Shown one piece after another: positions 48,008 to 59,667 of a DNA stretch of 64,000 bases. The number at the start of each line of letters is the position of its first letter. Within the stretch, counting starts at the first letter, position 1. This DNA is from Actinomucor elegans (taxonomy: Eukaryota; Mucoromycota; Mucoromycetes; Mucorales; Mucoraceae), in NCBI GenBank assembly GCA_026027325.1, contig JAMSLZ010000004.1, forward strand, positions 1,364,001-1,428,000, in the 5' to 3' direction. The position numbers were made by a program, and so were the translations under genes. The notes under the pieces are model-generated. The model worked only from the letters and a program-made list of their open reading frames with translations. It was not told the DNA's origin and made no database searches.

Positions 48008-48718
48008 GCAACCTCTCCTCTACTATACCTTTTTTTTATATATATTTACAAAGTAATCTTTAATACACCTTCTTCATTGTTAAATAGATTCACCTCAGTG
48101 TCTTCTGTCATATAATAATTAAATTATATATCTATTATAGCTAGTTTGCCCTCCTCTTCTTATATATACATTTACTCAATCTTAGCAACAACAATGGAAC
48201 TCATAAATTGTAGATATGATGAAGCTCTTATAGTAAGATTGAATAGATACAGTCATTTCACTCTTAAAGTGAGGATTTCTGAAGAAGAAAAAACGCAGGG
48301 TTTGAAAATATTAACTAATGATTCGTTAGAAGCTGGCTTGGTGGATTTTGGGGATCTTCAATAAACAGGTTGGCATGCGAAGATATCGATGTAGGCCAAG
48401 ACTTTTATACAGGATTGTGTTCTAGATTATTGATAAAATGTTTCTCTGAATACTGAATTGTATTTTCAAAATGTTAATAGAGATCTCATAAGCGGCAGTA
48501 TCGATAATTCCTGCTTCAACTGTCTCTGAATCTTTTAGATTAGACGCTTAGCTTTGCCTTTTACTAGGCTCTAGGATTGTTCAATAGGGTTAATCTTTGG
48601 TAAGTATTTGAAAAACTAAGTTTGCTATACAGATACAAGAGTGAAGATAAAAGATTATTAAATCCAAAGGCGTTAAAAAGATAAGCTGCATTAAACTTTT
48701 CTCTAGTTTTACTAATCT

Positions 48719-48789
48719 ATAGATCTTTCGACCAACATGGCTAAAATGTTGCATCTAATTAGTAATTCAAGTTCAAAGTGAACTACTAT
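48719..48789 (+). repeat. R1 repeat copy
   Basis: Contains TAGATCTTTCGACCAACATG, then AAAATGTTGCATCTAATTAG, then GTTCAAAGTGAACTACTA. Confidence 0.6.
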
Positions 48790-48890
48790 ACCTATAGAAA
48801 TCTTTATTAGGCTTTAGGGCGATAAATATATTTTATATGTTAATAACTAACTGTAAATTAAGTAAATTTTAAGTAATCAATTGATCATCG

Positions 48891-48960
48891 CTAGATCCCT
48901 TAGCTAATCTCAGTTAAATATCACATTAGACAAATAAGCATGTTTGAAATAGGTTTTGTA
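48891..48960 (+). repeat. R1 repeat copy
   Basis: Contains TAGATCCCTTAGCTAATC, then AGTTAAATATCACATTAGAC, then ATGTTTGAAATAGG. Offset 172 bp from the previous copy. Confidence 0.6.
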
Positions 48961-49061
48961 CTCGTCAGAGCTTCTGTTTAACAGAGTTTACAGTAAATAT
49001 ATATTTTACTTGCCACTAATTGATAGTAAATTATATATGCGCATGTAATGTGTGATTGTTT

Positions 49062-49126
49062 CTAGATGAGTGGAGGGATTTCAACTACATCTAATTTGAA
49101 TAATGTTGTCTACTATATTGATGAAA
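49062..49126 (+). repeat. R1 repeat, diverged copy
   Basis: Contains TCTAGATGAGTGG and TTTCAACTACATCTAATTTG. About 164-171 bp after the previous copy; ATAGTAAATTATA precedes it. Confidence 0.4.
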
Positions 49127-49319
49127 TGTAATACTTGTAGAAATAGAAATAAAATGCCTAAGAATTCAACTTTTTTTAAAACAATAAATATACTTCAGGA
49201 TGAAGTAACTTTGAGTTCTCATCTATAATTCTAAATAACGACCATACTAATTTTTAATGAAGATTACTAGATTCTTTGCCTTTTTATCGTTTGAATTCAA
49301 TAGGATTCAGCTCCTCCTT

Positions 49320-49384
49320 ATCTTTCAACTGAGTTCGGTTCAATATCGCACCTAATCAGTTTTCATTGCTCAAAAGTAACCTCT
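49320..49384 (+). repeat. R1 repeat copy
   Basis: Contains ATCTTTCAACTGAGTTCGG, then TTCAATATCGCACCTAATCA, then GCTCAAAAGTAAC. Confidence 0.5.
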
Positions 49385-49479
49385 GCGTGTACTGGAACTA
49401 CTGTTTAACTTTAGTACAATGAACATGTATTATATTTGCTCCTGATGAATAGTAAATTATTACACTCTATGTTTCCCAA

Positions 49480-50321
49480 TTACACTCCGCGTCTAACGTA
49501 TTTCATAGTTTCAATATCTACAACAATTTTGTCGCCCTCATTGACAAATTCTGGAACTTGCAACTTGGCACCATTTGTTAAGTTGGCGGTTTTATAAACA
49601 GTACCTTTGGCAGCTTGACCAGCTCTGTCAATGACTGATTGGACTGTGTACGTATAAGTGGCTGGTAGTTTAAACGTGCAAGGCTGTCTACCATGCTCAG
49701 GCGTAGTCAAGAAGTTAACAGCGACAGGCATAGAATCTATGATGAAAGTAAGCATCAGGTTGGCCTCTAGTAATTTCATTTACCTTCTAACATGGCAATG
49801 GAACGTTCACCACCTTCACACAAGGAAGCTGTCATTTCAATTTCTTCAAAAGTTTCCAAATTGAGCAAATGAATTTGATCACCTTCTGAATACAGGTATT
49901 GATAAGGTTCATCAGATAAGTTGAGAACTAATACTCAAAGTATGAATAAAAAAATGCATAATAAATCAATACATCCGTTCGAAACATACTTTCCAAAGTA
50001 TCTCCAGACTTGAATCGCTCGTTCAATTTAGCATTGGATAGGATATCTTGCAATTCCATCTATATCATAGAGTAGTGTTACTCTATGTCTGTAATATAGG
50101 TCACATATGCGTTACCTTGACTACGGCGCCGCCTCTACCAGTAGAAACGTGGTCTCTTGTCAATACGCGCCAAGCTTTGTCTTTGAGCTGTACAATTTGA
50201 CCTTTTTGATAGACCCAACGCTCAACTTATAGAATCGTTTGGTAGCATAAGGCGCAGTTTTGGGTAATTGTTGTGTCCAACGTACTGATGCTTGTCTTGT
50301 TAATGTAAGAAAGCTAGACAT
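49480..50321 (-). CDS. Mitochondrial elongation factor P, with apparent 1-nt frameshift
   Basis: EF-P helps ribosomes form difficult peptide bonds. Exons 50116-50321, 49990-50059, 49784-49927 and 49480-49736. The N-terminus MSSFLTLTRQASVRW is a mitochondrial targeting sequence. The KOW-like domain (QIVQLKDKAWRVLTRDH, then GRGGAVVKMELQDI), the OB domain (ASLCEGGERSIAMLE; DSMPVAVNF) and the C-terminal domain (GAKLQVPEFVNEGDKIVVDI) are clear. The targeting part and KYKL-like start (RFYKLSVGSIKK) are in one frame and GQIVQ onward in another. The switch falls at a 5-A run near 50211. The summed exons are 677 nt; one extra A gives 226 codons. It is either an assembly error or a real frameshift. It is divergent to WRS1, 192 bp away. 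Confidence 0.85.
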
Positions 50322-50513
50322 GATAATATATAAACAAAAAGAAATAGTTGCATTATCAGTGAGGGTCCCAAAGGTTTATTTAAGCCACTATTTACACAAC
50401 CCCGAGCGCGGTTGATGAAATTTTAAAAAAAAACTTGCTCAAGGTTACTCATCCAATACTATTACTTAAGCCAGCCCAGCCCAATATCTTTCTTCTCGTT
50501 TATAAAACAGTAA
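50322..50513. promoter_or_regulatory. Divergent promoter, EF-P / WRS1
   Basis: 192 bp between the two start codons. It contains a poly-A tract near 50424 and no clear TATA box. Confidence 0.4.
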
Positions 50514-52042
50514 ATGACTGATTTGAGTAAAGACGTACAAGGCTTAAAGCTTGAAGGAGAGCCTGTCAAGGTTGCACCCGCCAACGCTGCTACTGCTCAC
50601 TCTCAAAATGTAACACCTTGGGAAGTCGAAGGTGCTGTTGTAGATGGTATTCAACAAGCCATTGACTATAACAAGCTCATTGAACAATTTGGTACCAGAC
50701 CTATTGACGAAGCTTTATTGGAACGTTTCGAAAAGTTGACTGGCCGTAAGCCACATATCTTTTTGAGAAGAGGTACCTTCTTTTCTCACAGGTAAAAATA
50801 CAACAACGCGGTCTATGTATACACTGTTCATCCGAGATATTATAGAGAACTTGGTGTCATTCTCGATCGTTTCGAGCAAAAGAAGCCTTTCTTTTTGTAT
50901 ACTGGTCGTGGGCCTTCTAGTGCATCGATGCATTTGGGCCATATGGTCCCTTTCATCTTTTGTCAGTAAGTGTTTTAGGATGAAATATCAACAGAAACTC
51001 ATATATGATATTAGATGGCTCCAAGAAATTTTTGATGTGCCTATTGTGATTCAATTGACTGATGATGAAAAGTTCTTGTTCAAGTCTAACTTGACCGTTG
51101 AAATGTGCCATCAATTTGCTTTTGACAATGCAAAGGATATCATTGCCTGTGGATTCAAGCCTGAAAAGACCTTTATCTTTTCCGATCTGGATTTTGTTGG
51201 GTAATTAAATAGAGAGATGAGGTGTTGAATGATAGACTTATGCTGTGTTTATAGTGGTCCCTTTTATCACAATGTCATTAGAATCTCTCGTTGTATTACT
51301 TTGTCTCAATCCAAGGCTACCTTTGGTTTCCAAGACAGGTACAGACAAGCATAGTATTCATTAGATGATGATTAACGCTATAACTAATTAGTGACAATGT
51401 TGGTAAGGCTCACTTTGTTTCCGTACAAGCTGCACCTTCCTTCTCCAATTCTTTCCCTCAAATCTTTGGTGAAAAGAAGGATATCCCCTGTTTAATTCCT
51501 TGTGCTATTGATCAAGATCCTTACTTCCGTTTAACGCGTGATGTAGCAAAGAGATTGAAATACCCTAAACCTTCTCTTATTCACGCTAAGTTTTTCCCTG
51601 CTCTTCAAGGTCCTCAAACCAAGATGAGTGCATCCGTGGTTACATCTGCCATCTTTATGACTGATACGCCCAAGCAAATCAAGAACAAGATCAACAAGCA
51701 CGCTTTCTCTGGTGGAGGAGCTACTCTTGAGGAACACAAGGCCAATGGTGGTAACCCTGATGTGGATGTTGCCTATCAATATCTTTCTTTCTTTATGGAA
51801 GATGATCAAGAATTAGAAAACATTTACAAGGCAAGTTGAATGCGTAAAAAGAGATGTGTCTAATTATAACTAACAAATGATTATAGTCCTACAAATCTGG
51901 TGAATTAATGACTGGTGAATTGAAGAAGATCTGTATTGAGACTTTGACCAAGTTTGTCAGTGAATTCCAAGAACGCAAGGGCAAGATTACTGACGAAACG
52001 GTTGCTTATTATATGGATAAAACTAGAAAGATTGATCCTTAA
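50514..52042 (+). CDS. WRS1: Cytosolic tryptophanyl-tRNA synthetase
   Basis: Class I aminoacyl-tRNA synthetase that charges tRNA-Trp; 420 residues, the usual fungal length. Exons 50514-50791, 50846-50965, 51015-51200, 51255-51338, 51392-51830 and 51887-52042. HIGH-type motif in [14 protein letters not shown] and KMSKS-type loop in GPQTKMSAS are visible, along with [30 protein letters not shown] and [14 protein letters not shown]. The last intron (51831-51886) starts with GC, not GT (GCAAGT..TAG); phase and the product [18 protein letters not shown] support it. The lack of a targeting sequence indicates the cytosolic enzyme. Confidence 0.96.
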
Positions 52043-52138
52043 TAAACTACAATGTGTAACATGAATTTTTTTTTTTTTTTTTACTTTTTAACAAGAGGGG
52101 CTGGTTGCTCTCCTTCCTTTCTTTCCTGTTTAACCAAA

Positions 52139-54455
52139 ATGTCGACTAAAAGAGCGGGTTCGAGAATACCTTCTGCTTCTTCTCACCGTAACGATAATGC
52201 GTCTACCTTAACTACCAATGATTCTACAACAGGTAGTAGACAGCGTCAAAACAAACGTGATGAGGTATGTGAATCCCTTGTGAATTGGAATCGTCAAACT
52301 CAACGCTTCTTGTAGGCAATTAGAAAGAAGCTAGAGTCTGAGCTATCCAAGAAGAAGACTGGCTCGAAAAAGATCCGCCAAACACGTAAAATTGCAGGCA
52401 CTGTATCTGCACTGCGCCCTGCCCAAGCGTTGACTGTCAAGGAAAATATGTTAGTCATTGAAGCTTCTCAGCTTATGGCAGCCAAAAGAAGCGATTGTGT
52501 ACTTGTGGTAGATGAAGATGATCATCTAAGTGGTATTTTTACTGCCAAAGATCTTGCCTATCGAGTAGTGGCAGAATCCCTGGATGCCAGGTATATACGG
52601 TTGCAAGGGTTCCAGTGAAACCTGATAATTAATATACTATATATAGAGACACCACCGTCGCTAAAATCATGACCAAAGGACCCATGTGTGTTACTTCTGA
52701 CACATCCGCTACTGACGCACTCAATCTAATGGTATCCCGTGGATTCCGTCATCTGGTAAGAACTAAAACTGGCTAGTAGTTGATATATTAACGTGTAATT
52801 GTTAGCCTGTTTGTAACGAAGAAGGTGACATCTTTGGATTGCTTGATATTACAAAGTGTTTGTATGAAGCACTCGACAAGATGGAACGTGCCTTTGGCTC
52901 TTCCCGTAAATTGTACGATGCTCTTGAAGGTGTTGAAAAAGAATGGTCGCATTCGCCTATCCAACTTGTTCAATACATGGAAGCATTACGCGATAAGATG
53001 GAATGCCCCGACTTGAATTCGGTATTGGACGGATTAGCTCCTGCCGAAGTAACAGTAAAGACTAATGTACGCGAGGTAGCTCGTATGATGAAAGACTACC
53101 ATACTACTGCTGTATTGGTAAGGGACAGAGATGGTTTGGCTGGTATCTTTACTACAAAGGATGTAGTTTTGCGTGTCATTGCTGCTGGTTTGAACCCTGA
53201 AAACTGCTCAGTTGTACGTGTTATGACACCTCATCCAGACACTGCCTCTCCTCAAATGTCTATTATGGATGCCTTGAGAAAGATGCATGGTAAATTAGAA
53301 AGCATCAGTAATCACAGAATGTTATTAACGTATTTGATTAGATGGACACTACCTCAATCTTCCTGTAGTAGAAGATGGTGACGTTGTTGGTATTGTAGAT
53401 GTACTCAAGTTGACCTATGCCACTATGGAGCAAATCAACAGTATTCAGGGCAATGATGGTGAAGGTACATGAAGCACGTGGAAGCACGCAGAAGCATTTG
53501 ATTTAAAACTAACACTTTCATAGGGCCCATGTGGGGTAGATTTTGGGACAGTTTCGGTTCGGGAGATCAACATGAGTCTGAATCACAGATTTCAGACCCT
53601 CTTTCTTCTCAATTGTTATCAGCTCATTCGCAACATAGCAACGGTAACAACAGTAATGCCATTGCACGCGCTATTTCACCCGAGCCTTCCGCTTCCTTTT
53701 CTCAATTGCAAGGCTTTTCCGAAATCACGCCCAACGAATCAGCCAGTATGGTAGCCCGTAACGAAGATGGCCGTTCTTGCATATCTGAAGATTTGCGTAC
53801 CTTGTCCAACAAGGGTGAAGACGTGTTTTCATTCAAATTCACTACATCTGGAGGAAAAACGCACCGATTTGCATCCGTCTATGATAGCTATCCAATCTTG
53901 TTAGAAGCTGTACGTCAAAAAGTGATCGGTGAGCACTTGGCTCATTTGGGTTCTAATGTAGACGATGTACCTGTCGAATCGTGGTTGAGTATTTCATACT
54001 TGGATGATGAGGATGACCAGGTCTTGATTACTTCGGATGCAGATGTAGTTGACGCTGTCAAGTTGGCTCGCAAGATGGGCCAAGATCGTGTTAAATTGTT
54101 TGTACATGATGCTACTGAAAAGGAACCAGAAGCTCCTGTGGTCGAAGAAGCTCCTGTAGTGATAGAGCAAGTTGTGGCTGCTCCTGTAATCGCACCATCA
54201 CCACCACCACCTACTATCGAGATTACAGAAGCTCATCAGGAACAAGAAAAGAAGACAAAGAAACGCAGCATCAAGAAAGAGGTGCCTGTATCTGAAGATG
54301 AAGATGAAGAACAAGTCAAAAGACACAGCAAGCATGAAGGTGCTACTGTAGCCGGTATTCCTCAAGAATTGATTCTACCTGCTGCTATTGCATTTTTAGG
54401 TGTGGTTATTGTAGGTGTATTTGCCTTTTCTCGCGTCAGTTCCAATCACCGTTAA
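52139..54455 (+). CDS. CBS-domain, PB1-domain, C-terminal membrane-anchored protein
   Basis: 682 residues from exons 52139-52264, 52316-52590, 52647-52755, 52806-53289, 53342-53464 and 53524-54455. Domains: basic Ser/Thr-rich start (1-75); four CBS motifs in two pairs at ~80-370 (DCVLVVDEDDHLSGIFTAKD; TTAVLVRDRDGLAGIFTTKD), which bind adenosine nucleotides in other proteins; a linker rich in Ser/Asn; a PB1 domain at ~480-570 (VFSFKFTTSGGKTHRFAS; LDDEDDQVLITSDADVVDAV); an acidic/Pro segment; and one membrane helix at the very end (LILPAAIAFLGVVIVGVFAF). The order matches the fungal CBS/PB1 family that includes S. pombe Mug70. The tail anchor suggests an endomembrane or mitochondrial location. 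Confidence 0.92.
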
Positions 54456-54593
54456 ACACTTATTATAATAACTACTACTAACTAGACTCTTGCACCATTA
54501 TATACTACTAAGCTTTTAAAAAAAAACCATTCCCCCACTAACATTATGTTGTATTTATGATCATTCCACTTTTATAAACGTATTATTTATACT

Positions 54594-55520
54594 TTATTTC
54601 TTTTCTGTACTGGTATTCGCAACCTTATTTTCAGTACTAACATTCTTATTAGCCTTCTTTTCAGTACCAGCATTCTTAGCTTTCTTTTCAGTATTGGTAT
54701 TCGTAGCCTTCTTTTCAGTATTGGCATTGTCAGTCTTCTTTTTAGGTGGAGGAGGTGTCTTCTTCTTCTTCTTCTTCATAGCCAATGGGTTCACGCCTTT
54801 GACCTTTCTCTTTTTAGGCTTTGGCTTCTCTTGAACAGCTTCTTCTTCATGATTTGTGTACAGAGCTCTCTTGAGTCTTGCGGTATCTTTGTCTAAAGGT
54901 TTTACTTTTTCAACTTCATTCAATTTCATTGCCTGCTTTGACTTTTCAGTCATCGGTTCCAAGCCGAGACCTTTCTGTTTGACATTGACATAAATCAAGG
55001 GCACGCCTGGTATCTTTCTCATACGATCTTTTAATTTAGGGTTTTGTGTAGCAACGCAGAAATGCTGATTGTTCTCTGCACCGACCAAATCACGGATGCA
55101 TTCATAGCTAGATACAGCCTTTTCTTTGTGAGGACAGCGACGCGCTTCAAATCGTTTGGCTAAAATATAAGCACTAGTGTAGTCATGGCCTCTTGATTTG
55201 ATATCTTGTAATATACACTCGGTAACAACTAGTAATAATAAAAGAGGGGGTTAGGAAAACAATTCTCGATATATTAAGAAGTGTTTGTTACCTAAACGTG
55301 TTAGGTCATTCATTAATACTGGAAGTGCATCTTTAATGTAGATTTGCTTTTCCAATGCTTGTTTACAAAAGTCACCATCCACTAAAAGAAAGAGTTAGCT
55401 AAATGGTTTCTCGCATGCATTTCTTTCATTCTTACATATAATTTGATAGGGGGGTCTAAAACCGAAGCCTACAGAGTAAGCATGAACAGTCTTTTTGTTT
55501 GATCGTGATGCTTTGGTCAT
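54594..55520 (-). CDS. UTP23: rRNA-processing protein Utp23 (PIN-like, small-subunit processome)
   Basis: Nucleolar factor for early 18S rRNA processing (snR30 handling in yeast). 269 residues from exons 55436-55520, 55292-55381 and 54594-55228. PIN-like core: AYSVGFGFRPPYQII, LDGDFCKQALEKQIYIKDAL, HFCVATQNPKLKDRMRKIPG, VPLIYVNVKQKGLGLEPM. A zinc-type Cys/His set lies in ECILQ ... RRCPHKEKAVSSYEC. The C-terminus is Lys-rich and contains a run of imperfect units built on NTEKKA (five or six copies at ~54597-54740), unlike the short basic tails I expect in the family. It is divergent to the mitochondrial uS9 gene. Confidence 0.92.
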
Positions 55521-56166
55521 AATCGTAAGTGAACCTTCTCGAAAAATGTCAAAATTTCGAAAATATTTTCGAATAGTTTCTAGCGCAACGTGACTTTTTC
55601 GTGATTAGTCATTTTTATTGGCTCACGGTAATTAAACATGAAAGGCAAGCAAAACGAAATTGAATACTACAAATATCAGATTTTTTTTTAGAAGTTTATT
55701 AACAAACTTCGTCGAATAATAAATTAAGCACAGAATGAAGCAAACTTTCTAGTATATTTACCACCAAAATAAGTACTGCTGCTTAAACGAATTACAATTT
55801 CAAAGTTTTCTATTTATGCTCAAAACCGAACAATTTTGCATCTAAAAAAAGTAAAAAAAAAAAAAGACAGTGAATATTAATGATACAAGATTACATCTAG
55901 CTACTAATAATTACAAGTCAGTAGAGCTACCTATGTCGCTAGTAAAGATTATATGGAATATTTAAATTTGGGTTCCTTTTAATTTTCCAAAAAAAAAACT
56001 CTCTAATTGAATGGTTTTAATTGGTTCCTGTATTTGAAATTATCGAGAAAAAAAGTCTCGATGAGCGGGCAAGCCAAAGCCATTAGAGAACTGCCAAGGG
56101 GCCTGTTCCAAAAGTCAAAAAAATTGCTTCTTTAATCAATTGTCTTTTTTGCTACTGCGATCTACC
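55521..56166. other. Intergenic region, UTP23 / MRPS9 divergent pair
   Basis: 645 bp with AT-rich tracts and no gene. The promoters of the two divergent ribosome-related genes must lie here; TATTTTCGAAATTTTGACAT near 55555 could be a start-proximal element of UTP23 but I cannot name it. Confidence 0.4.
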
Positions 56167-57241
56167 ATGTCCAACTTGTTTAAGCTTGCACGTATCTTGC
56201 CTGCAACCGCCGCAGTCTCTCGCGCCGCAGTTAGCCGTCCATTGGCCCTTGCTACACAACAACGATTCGCCACCACCTTCCAGCACTCTCAGCAACAACA
56301 CCAACAACAGCATCAACAAAACGATATTCTTCAATACAGAGAAAAGCCCGAGTCCTTATCTTACTTTACCGGTAATTTCAAATACAATGATCTCTTGATC
56401 GAGCTCAATGCTCTTTACAAACGTTTTGAAGACTGGAAGCCTGTCAGTGACGTACAGGACGTGCATGTACCCTCTGATCTCTTAGTCAGTAGCACAGATA
56501 GTGTCGATAAAGTGTATTCTTGGAAATTGCGCGACAAAATGTCTGAATTATTGAGCATTCCTCTCACCACCTCACAATGGCGCAAGATCACAACGCATTT
56601 GAATGCCCTTGCCGCTTTGCCAAAGCCTTTGCCCGCCTCAGTTGCTAATATTTTGGAGCCCTATCAACGATTTGATTCCGCTCATCAAAACAACGGTGAA
56701 ATCAAGACTCGTACCTTGGATGACATGGGACGCGCTTATGCTGTTGGCCGCAGAAAGGAATCCAGCGCTCGTTGTTACCTTGTGGAAGGTGAAGGTAAAG
56801 TGCTCGTTAATGGTATGGAATTAGACAACTATTTCCAAAGATCCATTGATAGAAATGAAGTGACTATGCCTTTGGATGTTACTGAAAGTAAAGACAAGTT
56901 TAATGCCTGGATTGTCGTTAAAGGCGGTGGAACTACTGGTAAATATATATACATATATATTTTGGATTATTTGATAGAGTGATGATTAATAATTTGATGT
57001 GTGATCTAGGTCAAGCACAAGCTATTAAGCTCGGTCTCGGTAAAGCTTTGTTGATTCACAATAGCGAATTGAAGCCTGTTTTACGTAAAGGTAAGTTACA
57101 TTATTTTGATTCACAAAGGACGTGATTAATGAATAACATTTTTATTTAGCTGGTTGTATCACTCGTGATCCTAGAGTGGTTGAACGTAAGAAGGAAGGTC
57201 AAAGAAAGGCTCGTGCAAAGTATACCTGGGTCAAGCGTTAA
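56167..57241 (+). CDS. MRPS9: Mitochondrial small-subunit ribosomal protein uS9m
   Basis: Component of the mitochondrial 37S/28S subunit; 314 residues. Exons 56167-56938, 57010-57090 and 57150-57241. The ATG at 56167 starts an Ala/Arg-rich targeting sequence. A Gln/His-rich stretch follows at ~40-55. A long N-terminal extension (to ~190) precedes the uS9 core: GRRKESSARCYLVEGEGKVLVNG with the family's GxRK start, NAWIVVKGGGTTGQAQAI, and the terminal basic tail RDPRVVERKKEGQRKARAKY ending TWVKR, which contacts P-site tRNA in known ribosomes. An upstream in-frame ATG at 56140 is possible. Confidence 0.95.
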
Positions 57242-57484
57242 ATCCTTCTTATTGTTTATTACTTCCAATCCTCTTCTTTTTGTATATTCGTCCTTAAATA
57301 AAAAGTAATATTATTTAGAAACAAAAGCCAAACGTATTTTTCGATGATCTTGAAGAGACTAAAGGATAGCTATGATATGAATTTTATTTGCTGCTAGTTA
57401 TCTGAACTAATAATGTTATGTGTGTACAATAAGATGATGAAATATATGAGTATATATTATGATGGTGGAGAATCGCTGTTTAGC

Positions 57485-59603
57485 TTAGCAATCTCTTTTT
57501 GATTCCTGAGCATCTTCAATTTGAATGATACTAGTTTGATTCGTACTCAATTCCATGTTATCTCGATAAAGACGACTATGACCGCTGAGAGAATCTTGTT
57601 CGCCTAAAGGAATTTCGGGTATATCCTTGGGCAGTATCCAATTGAGAATAATAGCAATTAAGCCTGTCATAATATAACCCGTTTCGACAATGGTGCTGAT
57701 CGAATCGTAGAATCCTTGAGCAGCTTCATTGCTTGTCTCTGGCATAACATGTGTGAACCAGTCAGGCACAATAGATACACCTAATCCAACAGCCAAAGCC
57801 GAAGCCACAATGACACGATCACGACGGTTCCAATCTAAATATCCCAAAATGCGTACTCCAGATGTACCAACTGAAGAGAAAATAAATAGCGTCATACCGC
57901 CAATGACAGGATCAGGTATCGATAAAAAGGCAGCTGAGATTTTGGAAAACACACCACACAAAATCAGTAAACCAGCGCAAATCAATCCTGCTGTTTTACT
58001 AGCGCAACGGGTTACTGCAATAACACCGTTATTGTTGCTATAAGTAATCACACCCATAGTTGAGCAAAGGCCTGATAAGATGATGCTCACACCATCGCAT
58101 AGTAGACCACCTTGTGATCGTTCCTCAAAAGCTTTTCCCTCCACAGGTAAACCAGAGACATCGCTTGCCGCCGTCAAATCACCCAAACATTCAATCATCA
58201 TGTCTAGACAAGTGAACAAAAAAGGCAAAATAGCAGGTGGATAGATACTGTATTTGAACGTTTTAACCCAGATAAATGTGGCCGCAGGAGCAGCTGTAAT
58301 CTGGCTGCCATCAATCATACCCAAACAGCCAGTGATCACAACACCAACAATTAACCCTACAATCACCGAAATGTTCTTGAGAAATACAGAACCAACAATT
58401 TCAATAAGGATGATGGAGCCAAACACAGCAGCACCAATACCAAAGTTCATAGGGCTTCCCCAAGGTTGAGCATTGGGAGCGTAGATATCGGGACAGAGCA
58501 TGTAGTCACCGGACGTTGGACGGCTCATACAGGTACCTGAACCGCCAGCCCAGTTTTTCATGGCTGTGCCAATAAGCGAAGCGCCAATCACCACCAATAC
58601 AGTGCCTGTAACGATTTTGGGAAACAATCGACGTAGTATACGGTGAGGTAAGAAACTGATGCTGATGTTTAATAATGCGCAAAGCATTTGTGTACCAAGG
58701 ATGGCACCAAATGCGTCTGGACAGGGCAAGTAATGGATAGTTCCATCAGAAAGCACTTGCGTGGGACAGTGACCATCTTAATCGATGATGTATGAGTATA
58801 AGTATACAATAATTATGTGCAATGCTATTTCAGTATTCAGTGCTTACTTTTATACATATTTCCTACTAGAGCTTGAGAAGCGGGCATATTGGCAAATGCA
58901 ACACCAGCTATTTGAAGAAGGCTAGCATAGTAAAGGATATTAGGTGTTAGTACCATTGATGCAGTGGTTTCGGTTGCTTTTATCAGCCTACCCAATGCCA
59001 AAATAATACTTTGTCTTGGGGATTTTAAATCGAATGATTTGAAATAGACTATATCAAGCATCAGTCATCATCCATATTGATGTTTGGTGTCTATTCATGT
59101 ATACCTCATAATACCACTGACAATTAAAGACACAGAAACCATAAATTGGCGCGTTTCTTCATCTAAGTTCAAGTTATTTGATCCAGAACCAGACAAAATG
59201 ATTGTAGGTGTAATGATGCCACCTACTACAGCCAAAAAATCTACATACAGTAATAAACTTAGTTTCGTGTAGAAAGATGATCTGCTTTGTATTTACGTTG
59301 AATGCCCATCAGTAAAGCTACAAAGACGGGGGGAACATCTTCAGGTCCATAAAAGATAGAATTTCCTACCTTCTTTTTGTGAAAAGGGATACGTGGCATA
59401 CAAAGAGCTCCATAGTCATAATTGCCAAACCAACCATCACGCGTCAAGAAAGTGTGCTTTATACGCATTGATAACGGTGACTTTGGGGCTACGTTCATGA
59501 CTTCTTTTTCAATATAATAAGGCTCTGAAGAAACCGAAGAAGTTTTAGTACGGCTAATATGTATCTCAGGTAAGCTGCTGCTGATAACTTCTTGAGCCTG
59601 CAT
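57485..59603 (-). CDS. NCS2/NAT purine permease (UapA/UapC-like)
   Basis: Plasma-membrane symporter for uric acid/xanthine, UapA/UapC type; 621 residues. Exons 59297-59603, 59105-59240, 58992-59048, 58848-58921 and 57485-58776; splices at 59049 and 58922 were set by restoring SLFQIIRFKIPKTKYYFGIG followed by LLQIAGVAFANMPASQ. The QH motif (GIQHFLAVVGGIITP), the [E/D]-rich GYGxxP-equivalent segment, and the NAT signature NNNGVIAVTRCASKTAG are present, with about 12 hydrophobic segments. The N-terminal ~80 residues are cytosolic. The signature Asn-Asn (rather than Gln-Asn) start of the NAT motif is slightly unusual. Confidence 0.93.
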
Positions 59604-59667
59604 ACTTTCCCGTTCTTTTGTTAGGGTTTACTTGTTGGGTAAGTATGTAAATAGGTTAAAGAAGATT

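Larger units (their letters stand above)
48008..49479. other. Gene-free stretch with four R1 copies
   Basis: Between ferric reductase and EF-P. The densest R1 cluster of the window occurs here (48719, 48891, 49062, 49320). The 72-codon open stretch at 48146-48364 shows no recognisable family. Confidence 0.5.

Noticed and set aside
48146..48364. 72-codon open stretch after the ferric reductase
   Set aside because: It includes a TA-rich leader and no family signal; probably 3' region.
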